A stretch of 64,000 bases of DNA from Hymenobacter cavernae (GCF_014641455.1 NZ_BMHT01000003.1:181921-245920); one strand, 5' to 3'; counted from the stretch's first letter, positions 33,207-42,442 are shown. Numbers and translations: made by a program. Notes: generated by a model from the letters alone, not told the origin.

Positions 33207-34585
33207 GCGGAAACGGCGGTTGTGGCTACCACCGGAGCAGTCCAGTGCATGATGGGAAAGAAGGCATGGCCGTTCCACTCGCCGAACACCGTGAGTGGGT
33301 GCCCACCGCTGATAGCTAGGAGTTGCCAGGCTTGCTCCGCGTCACAGCGTAAGGGAAGCTGTAGTTGCTCGGCAGGGCGGTAGAGGGTCGCTTGCTCGTT
33401 AGGGCTGAGTTGGGGCACTACCTCATGCAGGGTTACGGGCCATTCGCGCAACCAAGGCAACTGGCCGAGCGCCGCGGCATAAGCATCGAGGAAATCAGCA
33501 ACGGAGCTGCTAGCAGGCTTGATTTGCGGCCGAATGCCGTTGAATGTCCAGCTGCCGGTCGGGACGGCGCGGAGTGGGCAGGCGCTGGGGTAAAAAGCTA
33601 GGCTGCCAACGTATTGTCCCACGGGCACCAGCGCCGTGGCAAAAGCTTGTCCGCCAAAGGAATACTCTAGTACTAGCGCGTAGCGGTTCGTCGCCTGGCC
33701 CCACAGCCAAGTGCGGCGGACCAGCAGCCGTTCCTCCTCCTTCGTGACTTGCCCCACCACCAACCAAGTATCAGCCACGGTAGGCTGCTGGGCCAGCACG
33801 TCTTCCTTTTTGATGTTGATGCCAACGAGCTGAAGAACATCTTGCTGAAGCTCAGGGGGTAGTTGCGCTAGCCGCAGAAAAGCGCGCACCAGCAGGTACA
33901 ATTCGCCGAGGCGAGCTAACAAGCGCTCGGGCCAATCAAGGCCAGCGTAGCGCAACGTGGCCAGCTCACGCAGTACGGCCGCCAAGCCGGGCAACTGATC
34001 GTCAACAAGGCGAGCAGCCTGGTTTTCCCAGAAGGTACGCGGCTGATTTTCGGTTTGGGCCAGGCCTGCACTGATGAGATCTTGCAACCACATGAGCAAT
34101 TCTGCCGCGCCACGCTGCATACGTTGCAAGCGCGCCTCACTGACTAGACCAGCAACCTCCGGTTCGGCTACATCTGCGGTTGCAGTGGAGCTAGGTGCTG
34201 CCGTTTCGGTGGCTGTCGCTTTTGCGGCGGGTGCTGGCGTGGCTTTCTTACTTTGGGTTTGCTGCCGTTTATCGAGCCACTCAGCCAACCATGGCGGCGG
34301 AGTGGTGCCCGTGAAGAGTTCAGCTTGGCGGGCCATCAGGAGTAGCAAGCCCGCACCGTGCTTGCAGGGAAATACGCGGCTTGGGCAGGAGCACTTAAAA
34401 GCGGGCTCCGTCAGGTCGATGCCGACTTGGTAAGGCTTGGAGCCACTGCCGGCGCACTCGCCCCAAGCAGTTGTGTCGGTCCGACCTAGGTTGCTCCACT
34501 TCGGGGGCATTGCTAAGTCGAGCCCTCGCTTGAGCGTGCCGGTGTCGGTTACCAGCGCGCGTACTTGTTCTTCCGTCCAGATCAA
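33203..34585 (-). CDS. SWIM zinc-finger protein (YehQ-like)
   Basis: A 460-residue protein whose SWIM motif, CxCx6CxH, is Cys65-Ser-Cys67, Cys74 and His76 (FKCSCPSRVFPCKH). SWIM domains bind DNA or protein. The N terminus WTEEQVRAL is typical of SWIM proteins in MoxR/VWA operons. A low-complexity Ala/Thr/Lys-rich linker lies at about residues 110-145, then a long helical region with no catalytic motif seen. The frame begins with a TTG at 34585 and no ATG is in frame just upstream, so initiation at TTG is probable. First gene of the block; its stop overlaps the DUF5691 start. Confidence 0.85.
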   Translation of the reverse strand: MIWTEEQVRALVTDTGTLKRGLDLAMPPKWSNLGRTDTTAWGECAGSGSKPYQVGIDLTEPAFKCSCPSRVFPCKHGAGLLLLMARQAELFTGTTPPPWLAEWLDKRQQTQSKKATPAPAAKATATETAAPSSTATADVAEPEVAGLVSEARLQRMQRGAAELLMWLQDLISAGLAQTENQPRTFWENQAARLVDDQLPGLAAVLRELATLRYAGLDWPERLLARLGELYLLVRAFLRLAQLPPELQQDVLQLVGINIKKEDVLAQQPTVADTWLVVGQVTKEEERLLVRRTWLWGQATNRYALVLEYSFGGQAFATALVPVGQYVGSLAFYPSACPLRAVPTGSWTFNGIRPQIKPASSSVADFLDAYAAALGQLPWLREWPVTLHEVVPQLSPNEQATLYRPAEQLQLPLRCDAEQAWQLLAISGGHPLTVFGEWNGHAFFPIMHWTAPVVATTAVSA

Positions 34586-34708
34586 CTCAAAAAGGCCGTT
34601 TGCGGCGTAGAGGTCAGCTTCGTATGAGGCCCTTAAAGTAGTAGTTGGGCTTGAGAATGTATGCTAAAGATATTAGAAATATTTTACTAAAATTTATAGT
34701 AGTGTCAG

Positions 34709-34821
34709 AACGTCATTCCGATCAGGGCGAGGAATCTCGCGTGCTGTCGTTGAAGTGGTAAACCTATATTATTGGGATTACCATTGCATGCGAGATGTCT
34801 CCTATTGTCGACATGACGTTC
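34709..34821. repeat. Intergenic palindrome, family B copy 2 (degenerate)
   Basis: The left arm AACGTCATTCCGATCAGG ... GAGGAATCTCGCGTGC pairs with GCATGCGAGATGTCTCCT ... CATGACGTT. The region from 34586 to 34863 upstream of the SWIM gene contains nothing else clear apart from an AT-rich stretch near 34665-34700 that may hold the promoter of the block. Confidence 0.85.
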
Positions 34822-34863
34822 TTTCTTTTACCGACTGTCCAACAATCCTCAAAAACCAGCTTG

Positions 34864-35214
34864 CTACGTTGCAAACTCAGCCCCGCAGTTTGGGCACTGG
34901 TATAAGGTCGTGCCGGCGTAAAACAGGCGTTTCCACCACCTCATGTGCGAGACGGGCGTGGGGTCGGTTGAATTGCAGCGGGGACAACGGTGCGGGTTGA
35001 TGGCGGCGCGTTGGCGCTCAAATTCAGCTACAATCTCCTGGGCGGCTTCTGCTTCGTCTTCCTCGATTAGGAGCTGGTAGTAAAGTCCGTCGCCGAAAGG
35101 GAAGGAGGGTGGGCCTGCGGTTTTGACTAACGCAATAATTTCCGCGTCCCGCAGCTCATTGTACAGCGTTACTGCCTCGGCGTACGTCAGGTAGTCGGCG
35201 GCGGGAATGAGCAT
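34864..35214 (-). CDS. DUF2007-like protein with C-terminal zinc ribbon
   Basis: A 116-residue protein. Residues about 10-70 resemble the DUF2007 ferredoxin-like signalling domain (LYNELRDAEIIALVK and YQLLIEEDEAEAAQEIV). The C-terminal part has two CxxC pairs, CPRC and CPNC, separated by about 30 residues, forming a zinc ribbon. Proteins with this pairing are thought to be small regulators, but none is well studied. Monocistronic, and codon use is normal. Confidence 0.8.
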   Translation of the reverse strand: MLIPAADYLTYAEAVTLYNELRDAEIIALVKTAGPPSFPFGDGLYYQLLIEEDEAEAAQEIVAEFERQRAAINPHRCPRCNSTDPTPVSHMRWWKRLFYAGTTLYQCPNCGAEFAT

Positions 35215-35247
35215 GGAAAGCTAGGTTGGTGGTTGTGCTGGCGTGAC

Positions 35248-35796
35248 CTACCCGCGTCGCGCCCGACGTACGGGCAGCTTTTGGCGCAGCCGGTACACGT
35301 ACAGCAATAGCCCTGCGCTAAGCAAAGCTAGCGCAGCGGCAACCAACTCGCGGCTGGTGCGGGTGGCATCGGCGGTGGCGAGTTGTTCCTGGGCCTCGGT
35401 TAGCTTCTTTTGGCGCTGCTTATCGCGGAGTTGGAGGTCTTGAATCTGGTTTTGCAGGTCGTAGAAACGTTCGCGCGTGGAGGATTGGTCGCCATGGGCT
35501 AGGCTGGCTTGGCGCTCGGCGAGGGTTTTCTCGGCAACGATACCCGCCGTGCGGCGCAGACTACTTTCTTTCACCGCCTGAATCAGCTCACTGTCTTTGC
35601 GGATGATGCCTTTCAGCGCATCTACCACTTCCTGCAAGTCGCGCTTGCTAGGTTTGTTGCCGAAAAGGCTATTGCGTTGAGCATTAGCTTCTTCGTACTG
35701 CCGCACCAGCGCTTCGCGCTCCTGAATTAGTTGAGGAACAGGGTCGTTAGCAGGGGTAGGCTGCTGAAGGAGGAGGGCGAGAACCAGAAATTTCAT
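35248..35796 (-). CDS. Hypothetical coiled-coil protein with C-terminal membrane helix, 182 aa
   Basis: The first about 12 residues are hydrophobic (MKFLVLALLLQ) and may act as a signal. Residues about 20-140 are highly charged and Gln/Glu/Lys-rich, consistent with a coiled coil (VRQYEEANAQRN, LQNQIQDLQLRDKQRQKK). A membrane helix lies near the C terminus (ELVAAALALLSAGLLLYVYRL), followed by a basic tail. The layout suggests a periplasmic coiled coil anchored at its C-terminal end. I do not recognise a family. Confidence 0.7.
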   Translation of the reverse strand: MKFLVLALLLQQPTPANDPVPQLIQEREALVRQYEEANAQRNSLFGNKPSKRDLQEVVDALKGIIRKDSELIQAVKESSLRRTAGIVAEKTLAERQASLAHGDQSSTRERFYDLQNQIQDLQLRDKQRQKKLTEAQEQLATADATRTSRELVAAALALLSAGLLLYVYRLRQKLPVRRARRG

Positions 35797-35856
35797 ACGG
35801 CAAAATAGCCGGTTTCCTGAATAGCTGCTCTGTACCGTTGCGTTAGCAGGAAGGTT

Positions 35857-38157
35857 CTACCCGCCCAACACCGGCACCTGCTCTCGAATTTCGCGCGGCT
35901 TGTGCTTGTAGAAAAACAAAATCAGCAACGGCAGCAGCGTCAACTCGGCTACTACCCCGAAAAGTAGCGTCAGGCCGATGAGCACGCCCACGTAGAAGGT
36001 GCCATCGAAGCGGGAGAAGATGAGCGTGGAGAAGCCCCCAACCAGAATCAACGACGTGACAATAACCGCTTTGCCGGCCATGAGGTAGGTTTTGCGCACC
36101 GCCCGGAATAAGGTAGGCTCGTGCAAGAGCGTGAGCTTAAGCTTGCTGATGAAGTGAATGGTATCGTCGACGGCAATGCCAAAGGCAATGGTGAAGATGA
36201 TGCTGGTACTCACCTTCATAGCGACGCCGCAAGCGCCCATCACACCCGCCACAATGATGATAGGCACGAGGTTGGGCACGATCACCACCACCGTCATGCG
36301 CAACGAGCGGAACAAGGCCAGCACGATCAGCACCACCATCACAATATCGATGCTCATGCCCTGAATCATGTTGAGCGTCAGGCTTTCGTTGTTTTTATCG
36401 ATGAGGTTAGCCGAGCCCGTCAGGCGCGTGCGCATTACGGTAGAGTCGATTTGCTGGCGCAGGAACCGGCGCAGACCTAGGTTCAGAGCGTCGGCGCGAA
36501 TGCTGCCCACGTCAGGCATACGGCCGGTCAGGCGGCCTTCGCTACCATCGGGTACCACCAAGGCGCGGAACTCCGGCTTTTTGCGAAAGAGCTTGACCTT
36601 GTTAACGATACGCCGCAGCTCGGCCTCCGAATTGGGCAAGCGGTACTCTTCCACGCCACCGCCATTCAGCGCTTTGCGCACCGATTTGATGATGGTAACC
36701 GGCGAAGTTGCCACGCGCAACTCGTAGTCTTTCTTGAGGTAATTCTCAATGCGCTCAATCTGTTGCAGCACAGCCAGGTCGTAAATGCTGCGCCCTGGGA
36801 CCGGCTGCAAATCCAGCTCAAACGGCCGTACGCCGGCAAAGCGCTGATCGAAAAAGCGGAAGTCTTGCTTCACCGGGTCGCTATCGGATAGGTCGTCGAG
36901 CAGCGCCGAGTTGATGCGGATTTGCATGGCAAAGAAGAGGGAGCCCGCCAAGATCAGGCTAGCCACCGTGAACACCAGCCGCCGCCTAACGAGCACCCAA
37001 CGGAACAGCCGACCTAGCACGCCGTCCCAGCTATGGCCTTCTGCACGCGGCACTCGCAGCTGCGGCTTCCGCAGTAGCATCAGCAGCGCCGGTAGCAGCG
37101 TGAACGACAACACAAACGCCAGCAGCACCGAAATACCCGTGAACAACCCGAAGTTGTGAATCGGCTTTATCGTGCTGGTCATCAGCGTGAAAAAGCCAAT
37201 GCTAGTCGTGAGGGCCGACAAACCTGAGCCGAACCCCGACTCCTTAATCGTAGTAATTAAAGCGTCCTTTTTACTGGCGCCGTACCCTAGCTCCGTCACG
37301 TAACGCGTGATGATGTGGATGGTATCGGACATGCCCACCACGAACATCATCACCGGCAGCAAGGCCGTCATCAGGTCGATGCTAATGCCACAGGCTGCCA
37401 TCAGCCCCAGGCCCCACAGAATGGCTCCGAGCACGACCACCAGCGGCAGCACCACGCCCCACCACGTCCGGAACGTGAACCACAGTAGCACCGTCACGAG
37501 CACCACCGACAGCGACATAAACACGGCTAGCTCCCACTGCAACCGATCCACGAACACCGACTGCGCTACGAGTCGTCCGGCGAGGTGGTAGTCTTTCTCA
37601 GCAAAACCTAGGTCCTCAAGCTTGGTCTTAATGCTCGTTAATAACGAGTCACCAGCCGGCTTTTTCAGCTCGGGCGAAGACTGAATGAGAACCGTTACGG
37701 CGCGGCCGTCGCGGGCAAAAAGGTTGTCGACCAGTCCCGGCGTGCGATAAATCAGCGCCGAGTCGTCCGCCAGCCGAGCGGGTTCGGCGGGGTGCAAATA
37801 GGGGAGGTTGAACACTCCCAGGCCTTCTACCACGGGGTTGGTGGCGTTGGTCGGCGACACGACGTGCACCACATGGCGCTGCCGCTGGGCAAAGCGCGTG
37901 AGCGAATCGACGCGGCTCAGGAAAGGTCCGTTGAATACCGTGCGGCTCTCGGGAGCTTCCAAGGCCAGCAGCACGAAGTCGTTGTCGTTACCGAAGCGCG
38001 CCGAATACTTTTCGTAATAAGCTAGGTCGGAGTCGCCGGCGGGGTAGAAGTCGTTGAAATTATAGTTGAAGCGCAGGTGCGCCACGTGGTACACGCTCAC
38101 CGCCGAAATCAGGGCTAAGATACAGAGCGCGAGGTAACTAAGCTTGCGAAGCGGCAT
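35857..38157 (-). CDS. RND/MMPL-family exporter (hydrophobe exporter type)
   Basis: The ATG at 38157 (MPLRKLSYLALCILALISA) gives 766 residues; the longer frame upstream only translates a palindromic repeat. The protein has two halves, each with one helix, a large periplasmic domain and a five-helix bundle. In the first bundle, LPVMMFVVGMSDTIHIITRY, and in the second, FTIAFGIAVDDTIHFISKLK, are the Asp-containing motifs of MMPL/SSD-type RND transporters, which use the proton gradient. Such single-gene exporters move lipids, hopanoids or other hydrophobic molecules. No membrane-fusion or outer-membrane partner gene is adjacent. Confidence 0.9.
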   Translation of the reverse strand: MPLRKLSYLALCILALISAVSVYHVAHLRFNYNFNDFYPAGDSDLAYYEKYSARFGNDNDFVLLALEAPESRTVFNGPFLSRVDSLTRFAQRQRHVVHVVSPTNATNPVVEGLGVFNLPYLHPAEPARLADDSALIYRTPGLVDNLFARDGRAVTVLIQSSPELKKPAGDSLLTSIKTKLEDLGFAEKDYHLAGRLVAQSVFVDRLQWELAVFMSLSVVLVTVLLWFTFRTWWGVVLPLVVVLGAILWGLGLMAACGISIDLMTALLPVMMFVVGMSDTIHIITRYVTELGYGASKKDALITTIKESGFGSGLSALTTSIGFFTLMTSTIKPIHNFGLFTGISVLLAFVLSFTLLPALLMLLRKPQLRVPRAEGHSWDGVLGRLFRWVLVRRRLVFTVASLILAGSLFFAMQIRINSALLDDLSDSDPVKQDFRFFDQRFAGVRPFELDLQPVPGRSIYDLAVLQQIERIENYLKKDYELRVATSPVTIIKSVRKALNGGGVEEYRLPNSEAELRRIVNKVKLFRKKPEFRALVVPDGSEGRLTGRMPDVGSIRADALNLGLRRFLRQQIDSTVMRTRLTGSANLIDKNNESLTLNMIQGMSIDIVMVVLIVLALFRSLRMTVVVIVPNLVPIIIVAGVMGACGVAMKVSTSIIFTIAFGIAVDDTIHFISKLKLTLLHEPTLFRAVRKTYLMAGKAVIVTSLILVGGFSTLIFSRFDGTFYVGVLIGLTLLFGVVAELTLLPLLILFFYKHKPREIREQVPVLGG

Positions 38158-38189
38158 AAGAGCACGGACAAGCGTCCGCGGACATGGTC

Positions 38190-38260
38190 TGTGTAGCGCG
38201 GACTTTGTAATCCGCGCATAGTAACGAGCAAACGCGGACGACAAAGCCCGCGCTACTTAC
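38190..38260. repeat. Intergenic palindrome, variant family
   Basis: GTGTAGCGCGGACTTTG pairs with CAAAGCCCGCGCTAC, with a further inner pairing CCGCG/CGCGG. It shares the outer GTAGCGCG word with family A but has a different core. Confidence 0.85.
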
Positions 38261-38343
38261 CCTGGTCTTTTGTACTTTAGGGCAGCGTGAAGCCAACCAC
38301 GCCCGCTAAGCTTTTGTTTCACCTCACCTTCTTTGTTGTAGTT

Positions 38344-38586
38344 ATGAAAAACGCCCTGCTCGCCCTTGCACTATTCGCCTTCGTAGGCTCCGCTTCCGCC
38401 CACGACGGCAAAGATGACAAGGCTAAAAAAGCCAAGAAAGAAACCTGCTCCGCTGAAATGAAAGCGCATTGCGCTATGGCTGGCAGCCCCGCCGGCGTGC
38501 CCGCCTGCTGCGCCAAGAAAAGCACCAAAACCGCTGCCGTGAAAACGAGTGCGCCAACGGCTACGGCCGCGCAGAAGTCGCTGTAA
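38344..38586 (+). CDS. Small secreted Cys/Lys-rich protein, 80 aa
   Basis: The ATG at 38344 (MKNALLALALFAFVGSASA) gives a clear signal peptide cut after SASA. The mature part is Lys- and Ala-rich with five Cys in CSAEMKAHC and ACCAKK, which resembles a small metal-binding protein with an exported Cys-His cluster. It has no family name that I recognise. It is followed by a strong terminator, so monocistronic. Confidence 0.75.
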   Translation: MKNALLALALFAFVGSASAHDGKDDKAKKAKKETCSAEMKAHCAMAGSPAGVPACCAKKSTKTAAVKTSAPTATAAQKSL

Positions 38587-38603
38587 AGGGTATAAGTAAT
38601 TAG

Positions 38604-38636
38604 AAAGCCTTCATCTAACAAGATGAAGGCTTTTTG
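38604..38636 (+). terminator. Rho-independent terminator
   Basis: A 13-bp perfect stem (38604-38616 with 38621-38633), AACA loop, then TTTTT. Confidence 0.92.
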
Positions 38637-38711
38637 CTGTTTGATGGTTTGCAACCATCTAGGCTTCAATAAGCTCTACCCAATACTGCATTATCATTAA
38701 AAGCAACTATC

Positions 38712-39086
38712 ATGAAGAACGGTATTTACGCACTGGCCGTGCTGACATTAATGATCAGTAGCAGTTGCCAGAAAGATGATGACGACTCATTAACAAGCTT
38801 AGCAGCATGTTCAATAGAAACAGAGGTTGTTGGAAAAGCGAATCAGTATGAAGGCTATGTGCGTTATGTTGCGGAAGAACAGCGGTATGCCATTGCCTAT
38901 CACATCCCCCGAACGATTGATTCTCAGATCTATGGCGTCGTCTGCAATTTACCCGAAGAGTTTCAGCAAGAAGGCAAAAAGGTGAAGTTTAGTGGTACTT
39001 ACCGCAAGTATAATGGCCCAGCGAAGCCCGTATTCGGCGGACAATCCTTTGAGTATTTAGAGTTGAAATCGATTGAAGAATTATGA
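38712..39086 (+). CDS. Hypothetical lipoprotein, 124 aa
   Basis: The signal MKNGIYALAVLTLMISSSC ends in a lipobox (Cys19) followed by a short acidic tether (QKDDDDS). The mature domain of about 90 residues has alternating beta patterns such as YEGYVRYVAEEQRYAIAYHIP and KVKFSGTYRKY, and two further Cys (about 33 and 78). It probably faces the periplasm or the cell surface. I do not recognise the family. Monocistronic. Confidence 0.75.
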   Translation: MKNGIYALAVLTLMISSSCQKDDDDSLTSLAACSIETEVVGKANQYEGYVRYVAEEQRYAIAYHIPRTIDSQIYGVVCNLPEEFQQEGKKVKFSGTYRKYNGPAKPVFGGQSFEYLELKSIEEL

Positions 39087-39184
39087 GCCTAACTCTGCTA
39101 TACTGCTTTGTGAATAAGTGACGCATCTACTGTAACTTCTTCTGCGAGTGAGAGTGTACCGCTGAAATTATCTAACTCTCCTCC

Positions 39185-40681
39185 ATGAAGCGCCTGTCTG
39201 TCCTTGCCGGATTCTTTGCCTTCTCTATTCAATTAGCATTCAGTCAGCCTACTAACAACGTAGTTGATAGTGAGCGAAAAACGCAAGTTGATACTGTTGT
39301 TCAACGGCTAGGAAATAGCTTTATCGCGCAGCCTGCACGAGTAGGAATATCCATTGGCATCATCAAAGACGGCCAAACGTACTTTTATAATTTTGGGGAG
39401 GCTGAAAAAGGCGCAAAGCAGGCTCCGACGCAAAATACTATTTACGAAATCGGATCAATTAGCAAAACCTTTGCTAGCCTGCTCCTGGCGCATGCCGTTA
39501 CAGAGCAAAGGGTAAAAGCGACAGATGATATTCGAAAATACCTAGGTGCCGGCTATGAAAACCTAGCTTATAATGGTAAGCCCATTCAGTTAATCCATTT
39601 GGCCAATACTACCTCTTCATTACCTGATAATCTACCTGACTTATCGGCCTTGTTTCAACAGGTAAATCCTGATTCGGTGGGTGTCGTTGCAAACAGGAAA
39701 CTCAAGAATTATACAAAGCAAAACTTCTACGAAGATCTGCATCGTGTTAAACTAGATACGGTTCCTGGCTTGGTGCCGCGCCATTCCAACGTAGCGACGC
39801 AGCTACTAGCGTACGTTCTGGAAGGTGTTTACCAAACTTCTTATAGCGAGCTGGTTGACAAGTACATCGAAAAGCCCTGTGGTATGCGGGGCGTGCGCGC
39901 TTTCGCAACGAATGCTAGCTTGTTGGCAACGGGCTACAATGAGAATGGGAGCAAAATGGCTAGCTATTCTGTAGCAACCATGCAAGCGTCGGGCGGCTTG
40001 CGCTACAGCACCGCCGATATGGTCAAGTACCTGCAACACCAACTCGATGAACACAATAAAGCAGTAGCGCTAACTCATCAAACAACGTGGGGAACTGCTG
40101 ACGGACAAGCTATTGGCTTCAACTGGAATAGTGCAAAAACCGTCAATAGCAAGCGGAAGCTGTTTCACTCGGGCGGCACATTCGGGTTTGCCAGCTATTG
40201 TGCCTTCTATCCTGAGCTAGGGTTTGGTATTGTGCTCCTAACAAACGAATCGGACAGAAACACGCAAGGCAGCCTGTATGACTTGTCGGATAAGATTGTT
40301 GAAGGCATCTACGGAACACCTGCGGCGCTGAAAGCCTTTCGGCACCAGCTACTCGCTCAAGACTACAAGCAAGCCGTCGCTATCTATAAAGCAGTAAAGG
40401 CAGACCACCGCGAATTTTATTTGTCGGAGGAATACATCAATGAATGGGGATACAAGCTGGCGCGGGAAAGAAAAACAAAGCAAGCCATCGAGTTATTTAA
40501 GCTGAATACTACTCTCTACCCCAAGAGTTGGAACACCTACGACAGCCTAGGTGAAGCCTACGAAATGGCTGGTAACAAGACCCTCGCCATTGCAAACTAC
40601 CAGCGCTCCTTAACGCTCAATCCGCAAAACACGGGGGCGGTAGACCACCTCAAAAAGTTAGGGGAAGCTACCAGCAAGTAA
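39185..40681 (+). CDS. Serine hydrolase, beta-lactamase class C-like, with C-terminal TPR region
   Basis: A 498-residue secreted protein (signal about 1-20). The penicillin-binding/esterase fold has SISK at residues 91-94 (nucleophile Ser91, Lys94) and HSGG at 328-331, equivalent to the KTG/HxG motif. The usual YxN motif reads HSN, His200 to Asn202, so the general-base Tyr is replaced by His. Residues about 395-495 form tetratricopeptide-like repeats (KQAIELFKLNTTLYPKSWNTYDSLGEAYE). It may hydrolyse peptides or esters in the envelope or bind without full activity. Monocistronic. Confidence 0.85.
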   Translation: MKRLSVLAGFFAFSIQLAFSQPTNNVVDSERKTQVDTVVQRLGNSFIAQPARVGISIGIIKDGQTYFYNFGEAEKGAKQAPTQNTIYEIGSISKTFASLLLAHAVTEQRVKATDDIRKYLGAGYENLAYNGKPIQLIHLANTTSSLPDNLPDLSALFQQVNPDSVGVVANRKLKNYTKQNFYEDLHRVKLDTVPGLVPRHSNVATQLLAYVLEGVYQTSYSELVDKYIEKPCGMRGVRAFATNASLLATGYNENGSKMASYSVATMQASGGLRYSTADMVKYLQHQLDEHNKAVALTHQTTWGTADGQAIGFNWNSAKTVNSKRKLFHSGGTFGFASYCAFYPELGFGIVLLTNESDRNTQGSLYDLSDKIVEGIYGTPAALKAFRHQLLAQDYKQAVAIYKAVKADHREFYLSEEYINEWGYKLARERKTKQAIELFKLNTTLYPKSWNTYDSLGEAYEMAGNKTLAIANYQRSLTLNPQNTGAVDHLKKLGEATSK

Positions 40682-40715
40682 CAAGTAGGATAGAGGCGGC
40701 TTTGGCTACTTTCTT

Positions 40716-40723
40716 TACTTTTG
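40716..40723 (+). promoter_or_regulatory. Candidate -7 promoter element (TACTTTTG) for thyA
   Basis: The sequence matches the Bacteroidota TAnnTTTG element 22 bp before the thyA ATG, which would give a very short leader. No strong -33 TTG is visible at the usual distance. Confidence 0.35.
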
Positions 40724-40745
40724 GGGCTAGATCCCAATTGGCCTC

Positions 40746-41540
40746 ATGCAACAATACCTAGCTCTCGTCCGCCAGATTCTTGACCACGGCACCCAAAAAA
40801 CTGACCGCACCGGCACCGGCACGCTCAGCATCTTCGGGCCGCAATTGCGCTTCAACCTGGCCGATGGCTTTCCGCTGGTGACCACCAAAAAGGTGCACCT
40901 CAAGAGCATCATCCACGAGCTGCTATGGTTCCTGAAAGGCGACACCAACATTGCGTACCTGAAAGAGCACGGTGTAAAGATCTGGGACGAGTGGGCCGAT
41001 GCCAATGGCGAGCTAGGTCCGGTGTACGGTAAGCAGTGGCGCAACTGGCCCAAGCCCGATGGCTCCCACGTCGACCAGATCAGCGAAGTCGTGCGGCAGC
41101 TACGCCAGTCGCCCGACTCGCGGCGTATCCTGGTCAGCGCCTGGAATGTGGCCGAACTCGATCAGATGGCGCTCATGCCCTGCCATGCCTTGTTCCAATT
41201 TTACGTGGCCGACGGCAAACTTTCCTGCCAGCTCTACCAGCGCTCCGCCGACGTGTTCCTGGGTGTGCCGTTCAACATTGCCAGCTACGCCCTGCTCACG
41301 CTGATGATGGCCCAGGTAACCGACCTAGCTCCCGGCGAACTCATCTGGACGGGCGGCGATACGCATTTGTATTCCAATCACTTAGAGCAAGCACAGCTCC
41401 AACTCACCCGCGAGCCGCGCCCGCTACCAACGATGCACCTGAACCCGGCCGTGAAGGATATTTTTGGCTTTCAGTACGACGATTTCAAGCTGGAGAATTA
41501 TGATCCCTGGTCGGCCATCAAGGCACCGGTAGCGGTGTAA
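40746..41540 (+). CDS. thyA: Thymidylate synthase
   Basis: At 264 residues it equals the E. coli enzyme in length. It methylates dUMP with methylene-tetrahydrofolate to give dTMP. Catalytic Cys146 is in [14 protein letters not shown], and the substrate-binding arginines of the RTGTGT loop (about residues 21-26) and DSRRIL (124-129) are present, as are the folate-binding [13 protein letters not shown] and the C-terminal region. It is monocistronic. Confidence 0.98.
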   Translation: MQQYLALVRQILDHGTQKTDRTGTGTLSIFGPQLRFNLADGFPLVTTKKVHLKSIIHELLWFLKGDTNIAYLKEHGVKIWDEWADANGELGPVYGKQWRNWPKPDGSHVDQISEVVRQLRQSPDSRRILVSAWNVAELDQMALMPCHALFQFYVADGKLSCQLYQRSADVFLGVPFNIASYALLTLMMAQVTDLAPGELIWTGGDTHLYSNHLEQAQLQLTREPRPLPTMHLNPAVKDIFGFQYDDFKLENYDPWSAIKAPVAV

Positions 41541-41637
41541 AAGCCCTCCGCCGTATACCGGAATAGAACTTTAGTGCGTTGATGTAGTAGAAAAGGGGGG
41601 TAGTCAGTGCCCTGATCAACGTTAACGTACCAATGCT

Positions 41638-42261
41638 ATGTTCGTAAATAACCTACCCGCAACTCCACCCAAATCGGTTCGGCTTGTGTTGGCTGGCGCC
41701 TTGTTGCTGGCTACTCAGGCAAGCTTCGCTCAGAACTCGTTCAACCGCTGGGAAGCCGCGCCCGTTACGCCACCAACGATTGGTAAAGCGCCCGGCATGC
41801 GAGGTAACGCCGGACTTAAAGCAAAAGCACGCGAGGAAGAAAAAGCGCAGGCAGTGGCTAAACGCCGGGAGCAGGATTCCCTGCAAGTGGCAAATGGTAA
41901 GTCGGTTACCTTGCGCCGGGGCCTAGGTCAGCGGCTGCGGCAACGTGCCTACAGCAAGGAAGATGCAGGCTATTATGACTTCGCCTGGCAGCACTTGCAG
42001 TTTCCGCCCACGGCATTGCGCGCCGGCCTGACCGGGCAGGTGATGGTGCGCCTAGAGGTAAGCCCCGATGGCGGCGTAACGAAATCCGTCGTAACCGGCG
42101 ACGACATTCACCAGAGTGCGCACCCGGAGAAGGGAGCTTCTCCTACCGCTGGTCGGGAGGCCATGCGCCACAACGCCGAGCAGCTGCTCTGGGGCCTGCG
42201 CTTCGAGCCGGCACCCTCCGCAACGCTGGAAGAGGTACCCGTACGGTATGTGATGCAGTAG
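41638..42261 (+). CDS. Secreted TonB-C-terminal-like protein, first of a tandem pair
   Basis: A 207-residue protein with a signal peptide ending near SFAQ (residue about 32). After QNSFNRWEAAP comes a charged helical linker and a C-terminal domain (about 110-205) with the TonB-type pattern FPPTALRAGLTGQVMVRLEVSPDGGV. The protein lacks the proton-channel-contacting N-terminal helix of a true TonB, so it is more likely a periplasmic TonB-like adaptor. It shares the QNSFNxWxAAP start and the RRGLGQRLRQ / KRGLTQRVRE linker with the gene at 42443, so the two are tandem paralogues. Confidence 0.75.
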   Translation: MFVNNLPATPPKSVRLVLAGALLLATQASFAQNSFNRWEAAPVTPPTIGKAPGMRGNAGLKAKAREEEKAQAVAKRREQDSLQVANGKSVTLRRGLGQRLRQRAYSKEDAGYYDFAWQHLQFPPTALRAGLTGQVMVRLEVSPDGGVTKSVVTGDDIHQSAHPEKGASPTAGREAMRHNAEQLLWGLRFEPAPSATLEEVPVRYVMQ

Positions 42262-42442
42262 CCACGTTGCCGGGCACGGCGCCAACGGCCTGCTTTTGCA
42301 ACCGGGCCGCGGAATAGCGAATTTTTCCGGGGAAGTGCGCAACCTGGCACCTATTCAGCTGCTTTTAACGTTTATATAGCGCTGCCGCAAAAGTAAGGAT
42401 GCGTAGGAGCGGCTGTGATGGTGTCATTTACAAGAAGAAGGT

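Noticed and set aside
22089..34585. BREX- or DISARM-type defence island, suggested by helicase, nuclease and ATPase together
   Set aside because: There is no DNA methyltransferase, PglZ or other hallmark gene, and the Upf1-like helicase is separated by a 181-bp gap. The MoxR/VWA/SWIM set fits the yeh-type system better.
38158..38244. N-terminal 29-residue extension of the RND exporter frame
   Set aside because: It translates the palindromic repeat at 38190-38260; the ATG at 38157 begins the expected cytosolic start and first helix.
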